Below are positions 16,233 through 25,775 of a stretch of DNA of 64,000 bases, one piece after another. This DNA is from Rhodopseudomonas pentothenatexigens (GTDB taxonomy: Bacteria; Pseudomonadota; Alphaproteobacteria; Rhizobiales; Xanthobacteraceae). The position numbers were made by a program, and so were the translations under genes. Numbering within the stretch: position 1 is the stretch's first letter; each line of letters opens with the position of its first letter. The stretch covers positions 1 through 64,000 of the forward strand of contig NZ_UFQQ01000026.1 of the NCBI RefSeq assembly GCF_900218015.1, given 5' to 3'. A model generated the notes under the pieces. That model had not been told where the DNA came from. It saw nothing but the letters and a program-made list of their open reading frames with translations, and searched no databases.

Positions 16233-19200
16233 CTACTCCGCCGGCACCGCGGCTCGCGCGCCGCGGCGCCAGCGCCACTGCCGTCCGCGGTCGATCAGAA
16301 GATAAATCACCGGCGTGGTATACAGCGTCAGCACCTGCGACACGAACAGCCCGCCGATGATGGTGATACCGAGCGGCCGGCGCAGCTCGGTGCCAGGGCC
16401 GACCGCGACCACCAGCGGGATCGCCGCGAACAGCGCCGCCAGCGTGGTCATCAGGATCGGCCGGAACCGCACGATGCAGGCTTCGAAAATCGCGTCCGCC
16501 GACGACAGTCCGCGGTCGCGCTCCGCCTCCAGCGCAAAGTCCACCATCATGATCCCGTTCTTCTTGACGATGCCGATCAGCATGATGATGCCGACGAAGG
16601 CGATCACCGAGAGTTCGGTCCCGGTGACCAGCAGCGCCAGCAGCGCGCCGAGTCCGGCCGAGGGCAGCGTCGAGATGATCGTCAGCGGATGCGCCAGACT
16701 CTCGTAGAGCACGCCGAGCACGATGTACATCGCGATGAACGCCGCCAGGATCAGCAGCGGCTGCTTGCTGGACGCGGCGCGGAAATCGCCAGCATTGCCG
16801 TCGAACGAGCCGCGGATGCCCTCCGGCATGTGCAGTTCGTCGACTGCGCGCTGGATGTTTCCGGTCGCCTCCTGCAGCGGCACGTCGGGCAGCGTGTTGA
16901 ACGACACCGTGGTCGAGGGCACGCCCTGGGTGTGGGCGACCGCCAGTGCCGCCAGCCCGCGCTCGGCGCGCACCACGGCGGACAGCGGCACCTGCTCGCC
17001 ACTGGAGCTGTCGACGTAGATCCGCTTCAAATCGGTCGGATCGGTCTGGAATGCCGGGTCGGTCTCCAGCACCACCTGATACTGGTTGCGCTGGGTGTAG
17101 ATCGTGGCGATCTGGCGCTGCGAGAAGGCGTTGTTGAGCGCGTTGTCGATGTCCTGAACCTTGACGCCGAGCCGCGACGCCATGGTGCGGTCGATCGACA
17201 GCGTGAGCTGCAGGCCGCCGTCGTCGCGATCGCTGGTGACGTCGGTGATGCCCTCGACGGTCTGCATCCTTTTGGCGACGATCGGCGCCCATTTCTGCAA
17301 CAGGTCGAGGTCGGGACTGCTCAGCGTGTATTGGTAGTTGGACTCGCTGGAGCGTCCACCACCACGCAGATCCTGCGCGGCGAACATGAACAGCCGGATG
17401 CCGGCGACCTGGCTGAGCTTCCGCCGCAGCCGGTCGATCACCATCTGGGTGGTGACGCCCGGCCGCTCCGCGTTCGGCTTGAGGTTGATGAACATCGTGC
17501 CGCGATTGGAGCCGCCGGCGCCCGGCCCGCCGCCTCCCAGCACCGAGCCGACGCCCGCCACCGCCGGATCGGCCATCACGATGTCGGCGAGCTGTTCCTG
17601 CAGCTTGCGCATCGACTGGAACGAAATGTCGGCCGAGGCCCGGGTCGATCCGATCACGAAGCCGGAATCGTCGATCGGGAAGTAACCCTTCGGCACCTTG
17701 ATATACAGCGTGATGGTGAGCGCGATGGTGGCGATGAACACCACCACCGTCAGCCACGGCACGCCGAGCACGGCGCGCAGCGTCCAGGCGTAGAACCCGA
17801 CCATGCGGCCGAGCGTGCCTTCCACCAGGCGATCGAACCAGGTCTGCTTCGGCGCCGCCCCGGCGCGGATGTAGTGCGCGCAGATCATCGGCGTCAGCGT
17901 CAGCGACACCACGGTCGACACCGCAATGGCGAAGGTCAGCGTCAGCGAGAATTCGCGCAGCAGCCGGCCGATCAGGCCGTCCATGAAGATCAGCGGCGCG
18001 AACGCGGCGACCAGCGACAGGCTGATCGACAGCACCGTGAAGCCGATCTGCCGGGCGCCATCGATCGCCGCCGGCAGCGGCGCCATGCCGCGTTCGAGAT
18101 TGCGATACATGTTCTCGATCATCACGATCGCGTCGTCGACGACGAAGCCGACCGCGATCGCCAGCGCCATCAGCGACAGATTGTTGATCGAGAACCCGCT
18201 GATCCACATCCCGGCGCAGGTGCCGGCCAGCGCCAGCGGCACCGATACGCCGGCGGCGATGGTCGGCGTCAACCGGCGCAGGAACAGCAGCACCACCACC
18301 ATCACCAGCACCGCGGTCGCCAGCAGCGTCCATTGCATGTCGTCGACGCTGGCGCGGATCGTTCCGGTGCGGTCGGCCAGCACCGAGATCTCGACGCCCG
18401 CCGGAATCCACTGTTTCAGTTCGGGCAGCAGGGCTTTGACGCGGTCGACGGTCTCGATGACGTTGGCGTCGCCCTGCTTGGTGATCTGGATGATCACCGC
18501 CGGCTGCTTGTTGTACCAGGCGATGGTGCGGGCATTGCGCGTGGCGTCACTGACCGTGGCGACGTCGGACAACCGCACCGTACCGTTGGCGTCGCTCTTG
18601 ATCACGATACTGCGGAATTCCGCCGCGGTGCGCATCTGCGGATTGGTCGACAGCGTCTCGGTCAGATGCGGCCCGTCGAACGCGCCGACCGGGCCGACCG
18701 GATTGGCATTGACGATCGCGGTGCGGACGTCGTCGGTGGAGATGCCGGCGTTGGACAGCGCGACCGGATTGAGCGCGATCCGCACCGCCGGTTGGTCGGC
18801 CCCCGAAACCGTGACGTCGCCGACCCCCGGCACCTGGGAAATCCGCTGCGCCAGCACGGTGTCGGCGACATCGTAGATCGCGCTCGCCGGCATCGTCTTC
18901 GAGGTCAGCGCCAGGATGTACACCGGCGCGGCGGCGGAGTTGAACTTGCGGAACTTGGGCAGCGTCGGCAGGTCGGTCGGCAGGTCGCTGACGGCCGCAT
19001 TGATCGCCGCTTGGACGTCGCGCGCGGCGCTGTCGACGTTGCGGCCGATCGAGAACTGCAACTGGATTCGGGTGTTGCCGAGCGAACTGGTCGAGGTGAT
19101 CTGGTCGAGCCCAGCGATTTCGCCGAGCCGCCGTTCCAGCGGCGCCGCAACGGTCGAGGCCATCACCGACGGCGCCGCGCCCGGCCGCGACGCCTGCACC

Positions 19201-19340
19201 ATGATCATCGGGAAATCGACGTTCGGCAGCGCCGCCACCGGCAGCACCGCATAGGCCACCATGCCGACCAGAAACAACCCGATCGCCAGCAGCGTGGTAC
19301 CGACCGGCCTGCGAATGAACGGGTCGGACATCGAGGCCAT
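16233..19340 (-). CDS. RND efflux pump, MdtC-like subunit
   Basis: 1035 residues, with the twelve-helix RND layout: helix 1 at MSDPFIRRPVGTTLLAIGLF, two large periplasmic loops, and the proton-relay pair in helix 4 (VGFVVDDAIVMIEN). The IVKKNGIMMVDFALE segment follows helix 10. The start ATG at 19340 overlaps the stop of the preceding pump gene by one base (TAATG), so translation is coupled; a second ATG at 19331 is also possible. Two different RND proteins in tandem resemble MdtB-MdtC, which assemble as a mixed trimer. Substrates cannot be read from the sequence. Confidence 0.93.
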   Translation of the reverse strand: MASMSDPFIRRPVGTTLLAIGLFLVGMVAYAVLPVAALPNVDFPMIMVQASRPGAAPSVMASTVAAPLERRLGEIAGLDQITSTSSLGNTRIQLQFSIGRNVDSAARDVQAAINAAVSDLPTDLPTLPKFRKFNSAAAPVYILALTSKTMPASAIYDVADTVLAQRISQVPGVGDVTVSGADQPAVRIALNPVALSNAGISTDDVRTAIVNANPVGPVGAFDGPHLTETLSTNPQMRTAAEFRSIVIKSDANGTVRLSDVATVSDATRNARTIAWYNKQPAVIIQITKQGDANVIETVDRVKALLPELKQWIPAGVEISVLADRTGTIRASVDDMQWTLLATAVLVMVVVLLFLRRLTPTIAAGVSVPLALAGTCAGMWISGFSINNLSLMALAIAVGFVVDDAIVMIENMYRNLERGMAPLPAAIDGARQIGFTVLSISLSLVAAFAPLIFMDGLIGRLLREFSLTLTFAIAVSTVVSLTLTPMICAHYIRAGAAPKQTWFDRLVEGTLGRMVGFYAWTLRAVLGVPWLTVVVFIATIALTITLYIKVPKGYFPIDDSGFVIGSTRASADISFQSMRKLQEQLADIVMADPAVAGVGSVLGGGGPGAGGSNRGTMFINLKPNAERPGVTTQMVIDRLRRKLSQVAGIRLFMFAAQDLRGGGRSSESNYQYTLSSPDLDLLQKWAPIVAKRMQTVEGITDVTSDRDDGGLQLTLSIDRTMASRLGVKVQDIDNALNNAFSQRQIATIYTQRNQYQVVLETDPAFQTDPTDLKRIYVDSSSGEQVPLSAVVRAERGLAALAVAHTQGVPSTTVSFNTLPDVPLQEATGNIQRAVDELHMPEGIRGSFDGNAGDFRAASSKQPLLILAAFIAMYIVLGVLYESLAHPLTIISTLPSAGLGALLALLVTGTELSVIAFVGIIMLIGIVKKNGIMMVDFALEAERDRGLSSADAIFEACIVRFRPILMTTLAALFAAIPLVVAVGPGTELRRPLGITIIGGLFVSQVLTLYTTPVIYLLIDRGRQWRWRRGARAAVPAE

Positions 19341-22300
19341 TACAGCCCCTCTCCGGCGCCGGCCAGCGGCGGCGACGGTGTCGCCGGCGGCACCGGCGGC
19401 AGCGCCCGCTCCAGCTTCCGGTTGATGCGGTCGAGCGCCAGATAGATCACCGGCGTGGTGTACAGCGTCAGCAACTGGCTGAGCAGCAGACCGCCGATGA
19501 TCGAGATGCCGAGCGGAAACCGCAGCTCGGAGCCGGTACCGCTTTCGACCGCCAGCGGCAGCGCGCCGAACAGCGCCGCCAGCGTTGTCATCATGATCGG
19601 CCGGAACCGCAGCCGGCAGGCCTGCACGATCGCTTCGTAGGACGACATCCCCTGCCCGCGCTCGGCGTCGAGCGCGAAGTCGATCATCATGATGGCGTTC
19701 TTCTTGACGATGCCCATCAGCAGGATGATGCCGATCAGCCCGATCACCGACAGATCCTGGCCGAACAGCATCAACGCCAGGATCGCACCGACGCCGGCCG
19801 ACGGCAGCGTCGACAGGATGGTGATCGGGTGGATGTAGCTCTCGTACAATACGCCGAGCACGATGTAGATCGCCACGATCGCCGCCAGGATCAGCCACGG
19901 CTGCCCGGCCAGCGCCTTCGAGAATTCGGCGGCGTCGCCATAGAACACCCCGACGATGCTGCCGGGCATCCCGATCTGCTTCTCGATGGTTTCGATCCGC
20001 TTCAACGCCTCGCCGAGCGAGGCATCGGGCGCGAGGTTGAAGCTCATCGCCACCGACGGGAACTGCGCCTGGTGTGAGATCGCCAGCGGCGCGATGGTGC
20101 GCTTCAACTCCGCCACCGCCGAGATCGGCACCTGCGCGCCGGCATTGCCGGGCACGTACAGCTTGGACAGGATCGACGGATCCTGCTGATAGATCGGCAT
20201 CGCCTCCAGCACCACGCGATACTGGTTGGCCTGGCCGTAGATCGTCGAAATCTGCCGCTGCGCGAAGGCGTCGTTGAGCGTGTCGTTGATCGCCTGAACG
20301 CTGACGCCGAGCTGTCCGGCGCGTTCGCGGTTGACGTCGAGCGCGGCGCGCAGGCCGCCCTCCTGCGCCTCGGTCGAGACGTCGCGGAACAGCGGATCGC
20401 GGCGCAGTTCGCCGAGCAGCCGGTTCGTCCATTGCGACAGCAACGCCGCATCGGTCGCGGTCAGGGTGTACTGATATTGCGACCGGCTGGCCTGGGTCGA
20501 GATCTGCACGTCCTGCACGGCCTGGAAATACACGGTCATGCCGGGGATCGCCGCGACGCGCTGCTTCAGCCGCACGATCACTTCGCCGACGTCGGAGGCA
20601 CGGTCGCCGCGCGGTTTCAGCGTCAGCACCAGCCGGCCGACATTCGGCGTCGGATTGACCGAGCCGGCGCCGATCACCGACACCACGCCGACCACGTCGG
20701 GATCGGCTTCGATCGCCTTGGCGATTTCGGTCTGGCGAGCCTTCATCTCGGCGAACGACACCGCCGGTCCGGCTTCGGTCACCGCGGTGATCGAGGCGGT
20801 GTCCTGCAGCGGCAGAAAACCCTTCGGCGCGATCACATAAAGCACCAGCGTCGCCGCGATGGTCAGGAACGTCACCACCAGCGTCGCCCGCTGATGTTTC
20901 AGCACCCACAGCAGGCTGCGGTGATACGCGTCGGCGCCGCGGTCGATCCAAGCGGTGATGGTGGCGAGCCCGGGCACCTGCCGCTCCTCGCGGGCGTGTT
21001 TGAGCAGCCGAGAGCACATCATCGGCGTCAGCGTCAGCGACACGATCGCCGAGGTGACGACCGCGATCGTCAGCGTCAGCGCGAACTCGCGGAACATCCG
21101 GCCGACCAAGCCGGACATGAACAGCAGCGGGATGAACACCGCGATCAGCGACATCGTCAGCGAGATCACGGTGAAGCCGATCTCGCTGGCGCCTTTCAGC
21201 GCCGCCTGCATCGGGCTCTCGCCGTCCTCCATGTGGCGGACGATGTTCTCGATCATCACGATGGCGTCGTCGACCACGAACCCGGTGCCGATCGTCAGCG
21301 CCATCAGCGACAGATTGTCGAGGCTGAAACCGGCGAAATACATCACCCCGAAACTGGTGATCAGCGACAGCGGCAGCGCCACCCCGGCGATGATGGTGGC
21401 CCGCATCGAGCGCAGGAACAGCAGCACCACCAGCGTCACCAGCACCACGCTGAGCAGCAGCGTGAACTGCACGTCGTGCACCGACGCCCGGATCGTCTCG
21501 GTGCGATCGCTGACCACGGTGAGCTTGACGCCGGCCGGCACCAGCCGCTGGATTCGCGGAATCTCCGCACGGATTCCCTTGACGACGTCGATGACGTTGG
21601 CGCCGGGCTGGCGCTGGATGTCGAGGATCACCGCCGGCGTTCCTTGGTACCAAGCGCCGGTGCGCTCGTTTTCGAGCCCGTCGATGATCTGGGCGACGTC
21701 GCCGATCGTCACCGGCGAACCGTTGCGGTACGCTACGATGATCGGCCGATAAGCATCCGCGGCAGCAATCTGGTCGTTCGCCGCGATGGTGTAGGCCTGC
21801 TGGGCGCCGTCGAGCGAGCCTTTAGGCCCCGACACGTTGGCGTTGGCGATCGCGGTGCGCAGGTCTTCCATCGAGATGCCGTAGGCGGCGAGCCGGGCGA
21901 GGTCGGCCTGCACCCGCACCGCGGGCTTCAAGCCGCCGAGCACCGAGACCCGCCCGACGCCGGAGATCTGCGCCAGCCGCTGCGCCAGCAGCGTGTCGGC
22001 GAGATCGCTCATGTTGCGCAGTGACACCGTGGTCGACGTCAGCGCCAGCGTCATCACCGGCGCATCGGCCGGGTTCACTTTGGCGTAGACCGGCGGATAC
22101 GGCAGGTTCTTCGGCAGAATGCCGGCGGCGGCGTTGATCGCCGCCTGGACGTCCTGAGTGGCGCCGTCGATGTCGCGGTTGAGGTCGAACTGCAGCGAAA
22201 CCTGGCTGACGCCGAACGACGAGGTCGAGGTCATCGCCGTCAGCGACGGGATCTGGCCGAGCTGTCGCTCCAGCGGCGCGGTGATCAGCGAGGCAACGAC

Positions 22301-22471
22301 GTCCGGGCTCGCGCCGGGGAGCTGCGTCGTCACCTGCACGGTCGGAAAGTCGACCTGCGGCAGCGCCGACACCGGCAGCGCCAGATAGCCGAGCAGACCG
22401 CCGATCATCAGCGCCACGCCGAGCAGCGAGGTCGCGATCGGACGTCGGATGAACGGCTCGGATACGCCCAT
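19340..22471 (-). CDS. RND efflux pump, MdtB-like subunit
   Basis: 1043 residues from ATG 22471, which has GAGGTGAG a few bases upstream; a GTG at 22480 would add three residues. It shows the usual RND pattern: SEPFIRRPIATSLLGVALM at the start, helix-4 aspartate pair (GFVVDDAIVMIENIV), and the GIVKKNAIMMIDFALDAERG motif. The C-terminus is proline-rich. It overlaps the next pump gene by one base. Together with the membrane fusion protein upstream it forms the inner-membrane part of an MdtABC-like proton-driven exporter. Confidence 0.93.
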   Translation of the reverse strand: MGVSEPFIRRPIATSLLGVALMIGGLLGYLALPVSALPQVDFPTVQVTTQLPGASPDVVASLITAPLERQLGQIPSLTAMTSTSSFGVSQVSLQFDLNRDIDGATQDVQAAINAAAGILPKNLPYPPVYAKVNPADAPVMTLALTSTTVSLRNMSDLADTLLAQRLAQISGVGRVSVLGGLKPAVRVQADLARLAAYGISMEDLRTAIANANVSGPKGSLDGAQQAYTIAANDQIAAADAYRPIIVAYRNGSPVTIGDVAQIIDGLENERTGAWYQGTPAVILDIQRQPGANVIDVVKGIRAEIPRIQRLVPAGVKLTVVSDRTETIRASVHDVQFTLLLSVVLVTLVVLLFLRSMRATIIAGVALPLSLITSFGVMYFAGFSLDNLSLMALTIGTGFVVDDAIVMIENIVRHMEDGESPMQAALKGASEIGFTVISLTMSLIAVFIPLLFMSGLVGRMFREFALTLTIAVVTSAIVSLTLTPMMCSRLLKHAREERQVPGLATITAWIDRGADAYHRSLLWVLKHQRATLVVTFLTIAATLVLYVIAPKGFLPLQDTASITAVTEAGPAVSFAEMKARQTEIAKAIEADPDVVGVVSVIGAGSVNPTPNVGRLVLTLKPRGDRASDVGEVIVRLKQRVAAIPGMTVYFQAVQDVQISTQASRSQYQYTLTATDAALLSQWTNRLLGELRRDPLFRDVSTEAQEGGLRAALDVNRERAGQLGVSVQAINDTLNDAFAQRQISTIYGQANQYRVVLEAMPIYQQDPSILSKLYVPGNAGAQVPISAVAELKRTIAPLAISHQAQFPSVAMSFNLAPDASLGEALKRIETIEKQIGMPGSIVGVFYGDAAEFSKALAGQPWLILAAIVAIYIVLGVLYESYIHPITILSTLPSAGVGAILALMLFGQDLSVIGLIGIILLMGIVKKNAIMMIDFALDAERGQGMSSYEAIVQACRLRFRPIMMTTLAALFGALPLAVESGTGSELRFPLGISIIGGLLLSQLLTLYTTPVIYLALDRINRKLERALPPVPPATPSPPLAGAGEGL

Positions 22472-22546
22472 GAAACTCACCTCAGCGTTGCGTACTGACG
22501 TCTCGCACTCCGGCCTTCGCCGCCGCGCCGCCGGCAGCGAACGGCA

Positions 22547-23908
22547 TCAGGGCGCCTTGGGCGCTCCGGACGCCGGCGCCGCGCCGGACGTCGGCGCCTG
22601 CTGTGCGGCCTCGCCGCGGCGACGCTTGCCCTGCCCCTCGCCCGCATCTCCGCCACTGCTCTGCGCGCCGGGCGGGCGCCGGCGCTTCTGCGGGGCGAGA
22701 TCGGCGGCTGGCGTCTGGCTGGCGTCGCCGACCGTCACCTTGGCGCCTTCGGCCAGATTGGCGAAGCCGGTGGTGACGACGCGGTCGGCCGGCGTCAGCC
22801 CTTCGGCGACCACCGCCTCGCTTTCGTTCTGCTGCGTCACCTTCACCGGGCGGGCATGAACGATGTTGTCGTCGCCGATAACGTAGCTGAAAGTGCCGGC
22901 GGGACCGCGCTGCACCGCCGACACCGGCACCACGATCGCCTGCTTCAGCGTATCGACCTTGAGCCGGACGTTGACGAACTGGCCCGGCCAGAGCTGCATT
23001 CTGGCGTTGGGGAATTCCGCCTTCAGCTTGACCGTGCCGGTGGTCTGGTCGACCTGGTTGTCGATGCCCTTCAGCACCCCGGTGTCGATCACGGTGACGC
23101 CGTCGTTGCCGAACACGTCGACCGGCAGCGGAGCCTCGGCGGCCGCGGCGTTGACCCGCACGATCTCCTGCTGCGGCAGGCTGAACTGCACGGCGATCGG
23201 CTGCAACTGGGTGATCACCACGATGCCGGTGGTGTCGGCGGACTTGACCAGATTGCCCTTGTCGACCTGGCGCAGGCCGGCGCGGCCGGAGATCGGCGCC
23301 ACCACCTTGGTGTAGCTCAGCGTCGCCGCCGTATTGTCGATCGCCGCCTGATCGGAGCGCACCTGCGCCTCGAGCTGCGCGACGGTCGCCTTCTGAGTGT
23401 CGGCCTGTTGCTTGGAGCCGGCATTCGAGGCCGCAAGCTGCTGGTAGCGCGCCAGATCGATCCGGGCGTTGGCGAGCTGCGCCTCGTCCTGCGCCTTCTT
23501 GGCGACCGCTTGGTCGTACGCCGCCTGATAGATTGCGGGGTCGATCTCGGCCAGCACGTCGCCGGCCTTGACGTCCTGACCTTCGGTGAAATTCACCGCG
23601 ATCAGCTTGCCGTCGACCTGGGCCCGCACCGTGACGGTGGCGAGCGGCTTCACCGAGCCGACGCCGTCGAGATACACCGGCACGTCCGCGACCTTCGGCA
23701 CCGCCGCCAGAACCGGCACCGCGAGGTCGGGCGGCATCCGCCGCTCCGCCTGCTTGGTCTGCATCGCCCGCCAGGCGACGAAGCCGAGTCCGCCGAGGAT
23801 CAGCACGACCAGCAGCAGCGAGACGCCACGGCGTCCCAGCCGCGCACCCCAGCCGCTCCGTGCCTTTCCGGCGTCGGACGTATCCTTCGCATCCGGCTTA
23901 AAGAGCAT
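22547..23908 (-). CDS. RND efflux membrane fusion (periplasmic adaptor) protein
   Basis: 453 residues from ATG 23908 (GGAAAGAACGG upstream). A single membrane anchor (about residues 29-47) is followed by the lipoyl/hairpin/beta-barrel order of HlyD/AcrA-type adaptors: DVPVYLDGVGSVKPLATVTV, a long coiled-coil hairpin rich in Ala and Gln, and PISGRAGLRQVDKGNLV. The last 60 residues are a basic, low-complexity tail (KRRRPPG, GKRRRGE) not usual for the family. The MdtA-like placement between an outer-membrane factor and two pumps fits. It overlaps the NodT-type gene by 11 bp. Confidence 0.93.
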   Translation of the reverse strand: MLFKPDAKDTSDAGKARSGWGARLGRRGVSLLLVVLILGGLGFVAWRAMQTKQAERRMPPDLAVPVLAAVPKVADVPVYLDGVGSVKPLATVTVRAQVDGKLIAVNFTEGQDVKAGDVLAEIDPAIYQAAYDQAVAKKAQDEAQLANARIDLARYQQLAASNAGSKQQADTQKATVAQLEAQVRSDQAAIDNTAATLSYTKVVAPISGRAGLRQVDKGNLVKSADTTGIVVITQLQPIAVQFSLPQQEIVRVNAAAAEAPLPVDVFGNDGVTVIDTGVLKGIDNQVDQTTGTVKLKAEFPNARMQLWPGQFVNVRLKVDTLKQAIVVPVSAVQRGPAGTFSYVIGDDNIVHARPVKVTQQNESEAVVAEGLTPADRVVTTGFANLAEGAKVTVGDASQTPAADLAPQKRRRPPGAQSSGGDAGEGQGKRRRGEAAQQAPTSGAAPASGAPKAP

Positions 23909-25346
23909 CGGCCGTTCTTTCCATCTTTGGCTCCCAGCCGCCCCCGAGTGCCTGAAACAGGCTGACGATCGCCTGGAAGCGCGCAAGCTGCGTCTGGATC
24001 AGCGCGTCCTCGGCCTGGAATAGCGTGAGCTGCGTATTCAGCACGGTGACGATGTCACTGGTGCCGGCGCGGAGCTGCTGTTCGGCGAGATCGAACGCGC
24101 GCCGCGACGACGCCACCACAACGCGCTGCAGCCGCAGCCGGTCGGTGTTCTGCTTGATCGATTCGAGGGCGTTGTCGACGTCGGCGAACGCCGACACCAC
24201 GGTCTTGCGATAGGTCTGCAGCAGTTCTTCCTGCTGCGCCCGCGTCAGGTCGAAATTGCCCTGGATGCGGCCGCCGTCGAAGATCGGCTGGGTCAGCCCC
24301 GCGGCGATGTTCGAGAACGTCGCCTGCGGGGTGAACAGCGACGCCAGCGCCGCGCTCTGGTATCCGCCCTGGGCGGTGAGCTGGATGGTCGGGAAGAACT
24401 GCGCCCGCGCGCTGCCGACATTGGCGGTGGCCGAGGCGAGCTGAGCCTCCTGGCGGCGGATGTCGGGCCGCTGGGTGAGCAGATCCGACGGCAGCCCTGG
24501 TGTCACCCGCGGCGCCGCCAGGCGGGTCAGCGAACCGCCGGCGATCTTCACGCTCTCCGGCGGACGCGCCACCAGCGTCGCCAGCGCGTTGACGTTCTGG
24601 GCCAGCGTCAGCCGCAGCGGCGGCAGCGCGGCACGCTGATTCGCAACCACGCTCTCCTGCTGGGCGACGTCGAGATCGGTGCCGGTGCCGGCTCCGAGGC
24701 GTTGCTTGATCGCGTCGAGGATGCGGCTGGCGCTCTTGATGTTGCTTTCGGCGGTGCGAATCCGGTCCTGCGCCGCCAGCACCTGGAAGTACGCATTGGC
24801 GACGCTCGCCATCGTCGTCAGCATCACGGTGTCGCGGTCGAACCGGCTGGCGGTGGCGGTCTCCTCGGCGGCGAGCGCGGCGTCGTGGTTCTTGCCCCAG
24901 AAATCGATTTCGTAGGACGCGCTGAGCGACGACGAATAGGTGCTGTAGCGGCGGCCGGCGATCGTGGTGTTGGAGATGTTCGAGCCGGAGGTCTTGACTT
25001 GAGAGCCGTTGCCCGTCCCGCTGAGGCTGGGCAGCAGCGCCGCGCCGGTGATCCGCGCCTGCGCGTCCGCCTGGCGGATGCGCGCGACAGCGGCGGCGAC
25101 GTCGAGATTGACGGTCTGCGCCTCTTCCATCAGCTGGGTCAGTTCGGCCGAACGGAAGCCCCGCCACCAATCCAGCGCCGGCGGCTTCTCGGCCGTGGTG
25201 TACGCGGCAGCCTTGTAGCGATTCGGCAGGTCGAGCGCCGGATCAGGCAGGTCTTGGGTGAGGATGCAGCCGCCCGAGGCCGTGACCAACACCGAGGCCA
25301 CCACCAATCGGGCTGCGCGGCCAAGGTAGCGAAGTGTGGTGCTCAT
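23898..25346 (-). CDS. NodT/OprM-type outer-membrane efflux lipoprotein
   Basis: 482 residues from ATG 25346. It begins with a lipoprotein signal (MSTTLRYLGRAARLVVASVL) ending in a lipobox-like TASGGC, so the Cys is probably lipidated. The body has the two outer-membrane-factor repeats: WWRGFRSAELTQLMEEAQ with LDVAAAVARIRQADAQARI, and later RPDIRRQEAQLASATANVG. First gene of the four-gene efflux operon; its 3' end overlaps the adaptor gene by 11 bp. The longer in-frame extension to 25523 lacks a signal sequence and was rejected. Confidence 0.93.
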   Translation of the reverse strand: MSTTLRYLGRAARLVVASVLVTASGGCILTQDLPDPALDLPNRYKAAAYTTAEKPPALDWWRGFRSAELTQLMEEAQTVNLDVAAAVARIRQADAQARITGAALLPSLSGTGNGSQVKTSGSNISNTTIAGRRYSTYSSSLSASYEIDFWGKNHDAALAAEETATASRFDRDTVMLTTMASVANAYFQVLAAQDRIRTAESNIKSASRILDAIKQRLGAGTGTDLDVAQQESVVANQRAALPPLRLTLAQNVNALATLVARPPESVKIAGGSLTRLAAPRVTPGLPSDLLTQRPDIRRQEAQLASATANVGSARAQFFPTIQLTAQGGYQSAALASLFTPQATFSNIAAGLTQPIFDGGRIQGNFDLTRAQQEELLQTYRKTVVSAFADVDNALESIKQNTDRLRLQRVVVASSRRAFDLAEQQLRAGTSDIVTVLNTQLTLFQAEDALIQTQLARFQAIVSLFQALGGGWEPKMERTADAL

Positions 25347-25775
25347 GCCGGGCGCGATCCATCTCCCGGCGCGGCGTAACGCCGCGCACCCCGCGCCACA
25401 GACCGTTTCGGCGCACGATGTTTTCTGCCAGCCACTTGCAACTCGATCACGGAAGAATGCTGTCTCAAGCCAGATGCCATTGTAACCGGCGGATTCGGTA
25501 ACGGACAGAGCCGTCATGGGCACAGTTCGCTACAAGTTGTTTCCAGTGTGGCGGCGGCGCCGCCGACGCGATCGCGAATCTCCCGATTCCATCGGTGTTC
25601 CCTCAGCTTGACGGCCTCCCGGATTGCGGCAAAGCTTACGAAGATTTCATCTGGTGATACGGCCGTCCGAGGACGATTCCCTGCCCGCCCTTCGAATTTT
25701 TTCGCTGCCGGACGTGCTGAAACTCTCGCCCCTCGATGCCGTAGCTCGGTCGCCGGTGGGTAGAGGGGGCTTGGA
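25347..25775. other. Divergent intergenic region, efflux operon / lipid-modification trio
   Basis: 429 bp without a convincing gene. It must contain promoters for both directions. Visible elements are a perfect GGCGGCGCCGCC palindrome near 25550, a TTGACGG near 25610 that could be a -35 for the rightward genes (no good -10 after it), and a stretch around 25470-25530 less GC-rich than its flanks. I cannot name a regulator-binding site. Confidence 0.4.

Noticed and set aside
15768-19445. Long plus-strand open frame opposite the RND genes
   Set aside because: The product is Arg/His/Asp-rich with no domain pattern, as expected for antisense reading of GC-rich coding DNA.
16233-21653. A single open frame of about 1800 codons on the minus strand
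   Set aside because: It is the second RND gene plus an accidental open stretch through another frame of the first RND gene; the TAATG junction at 19338-19342 and the RND N-terminus at 19340 define the real start.
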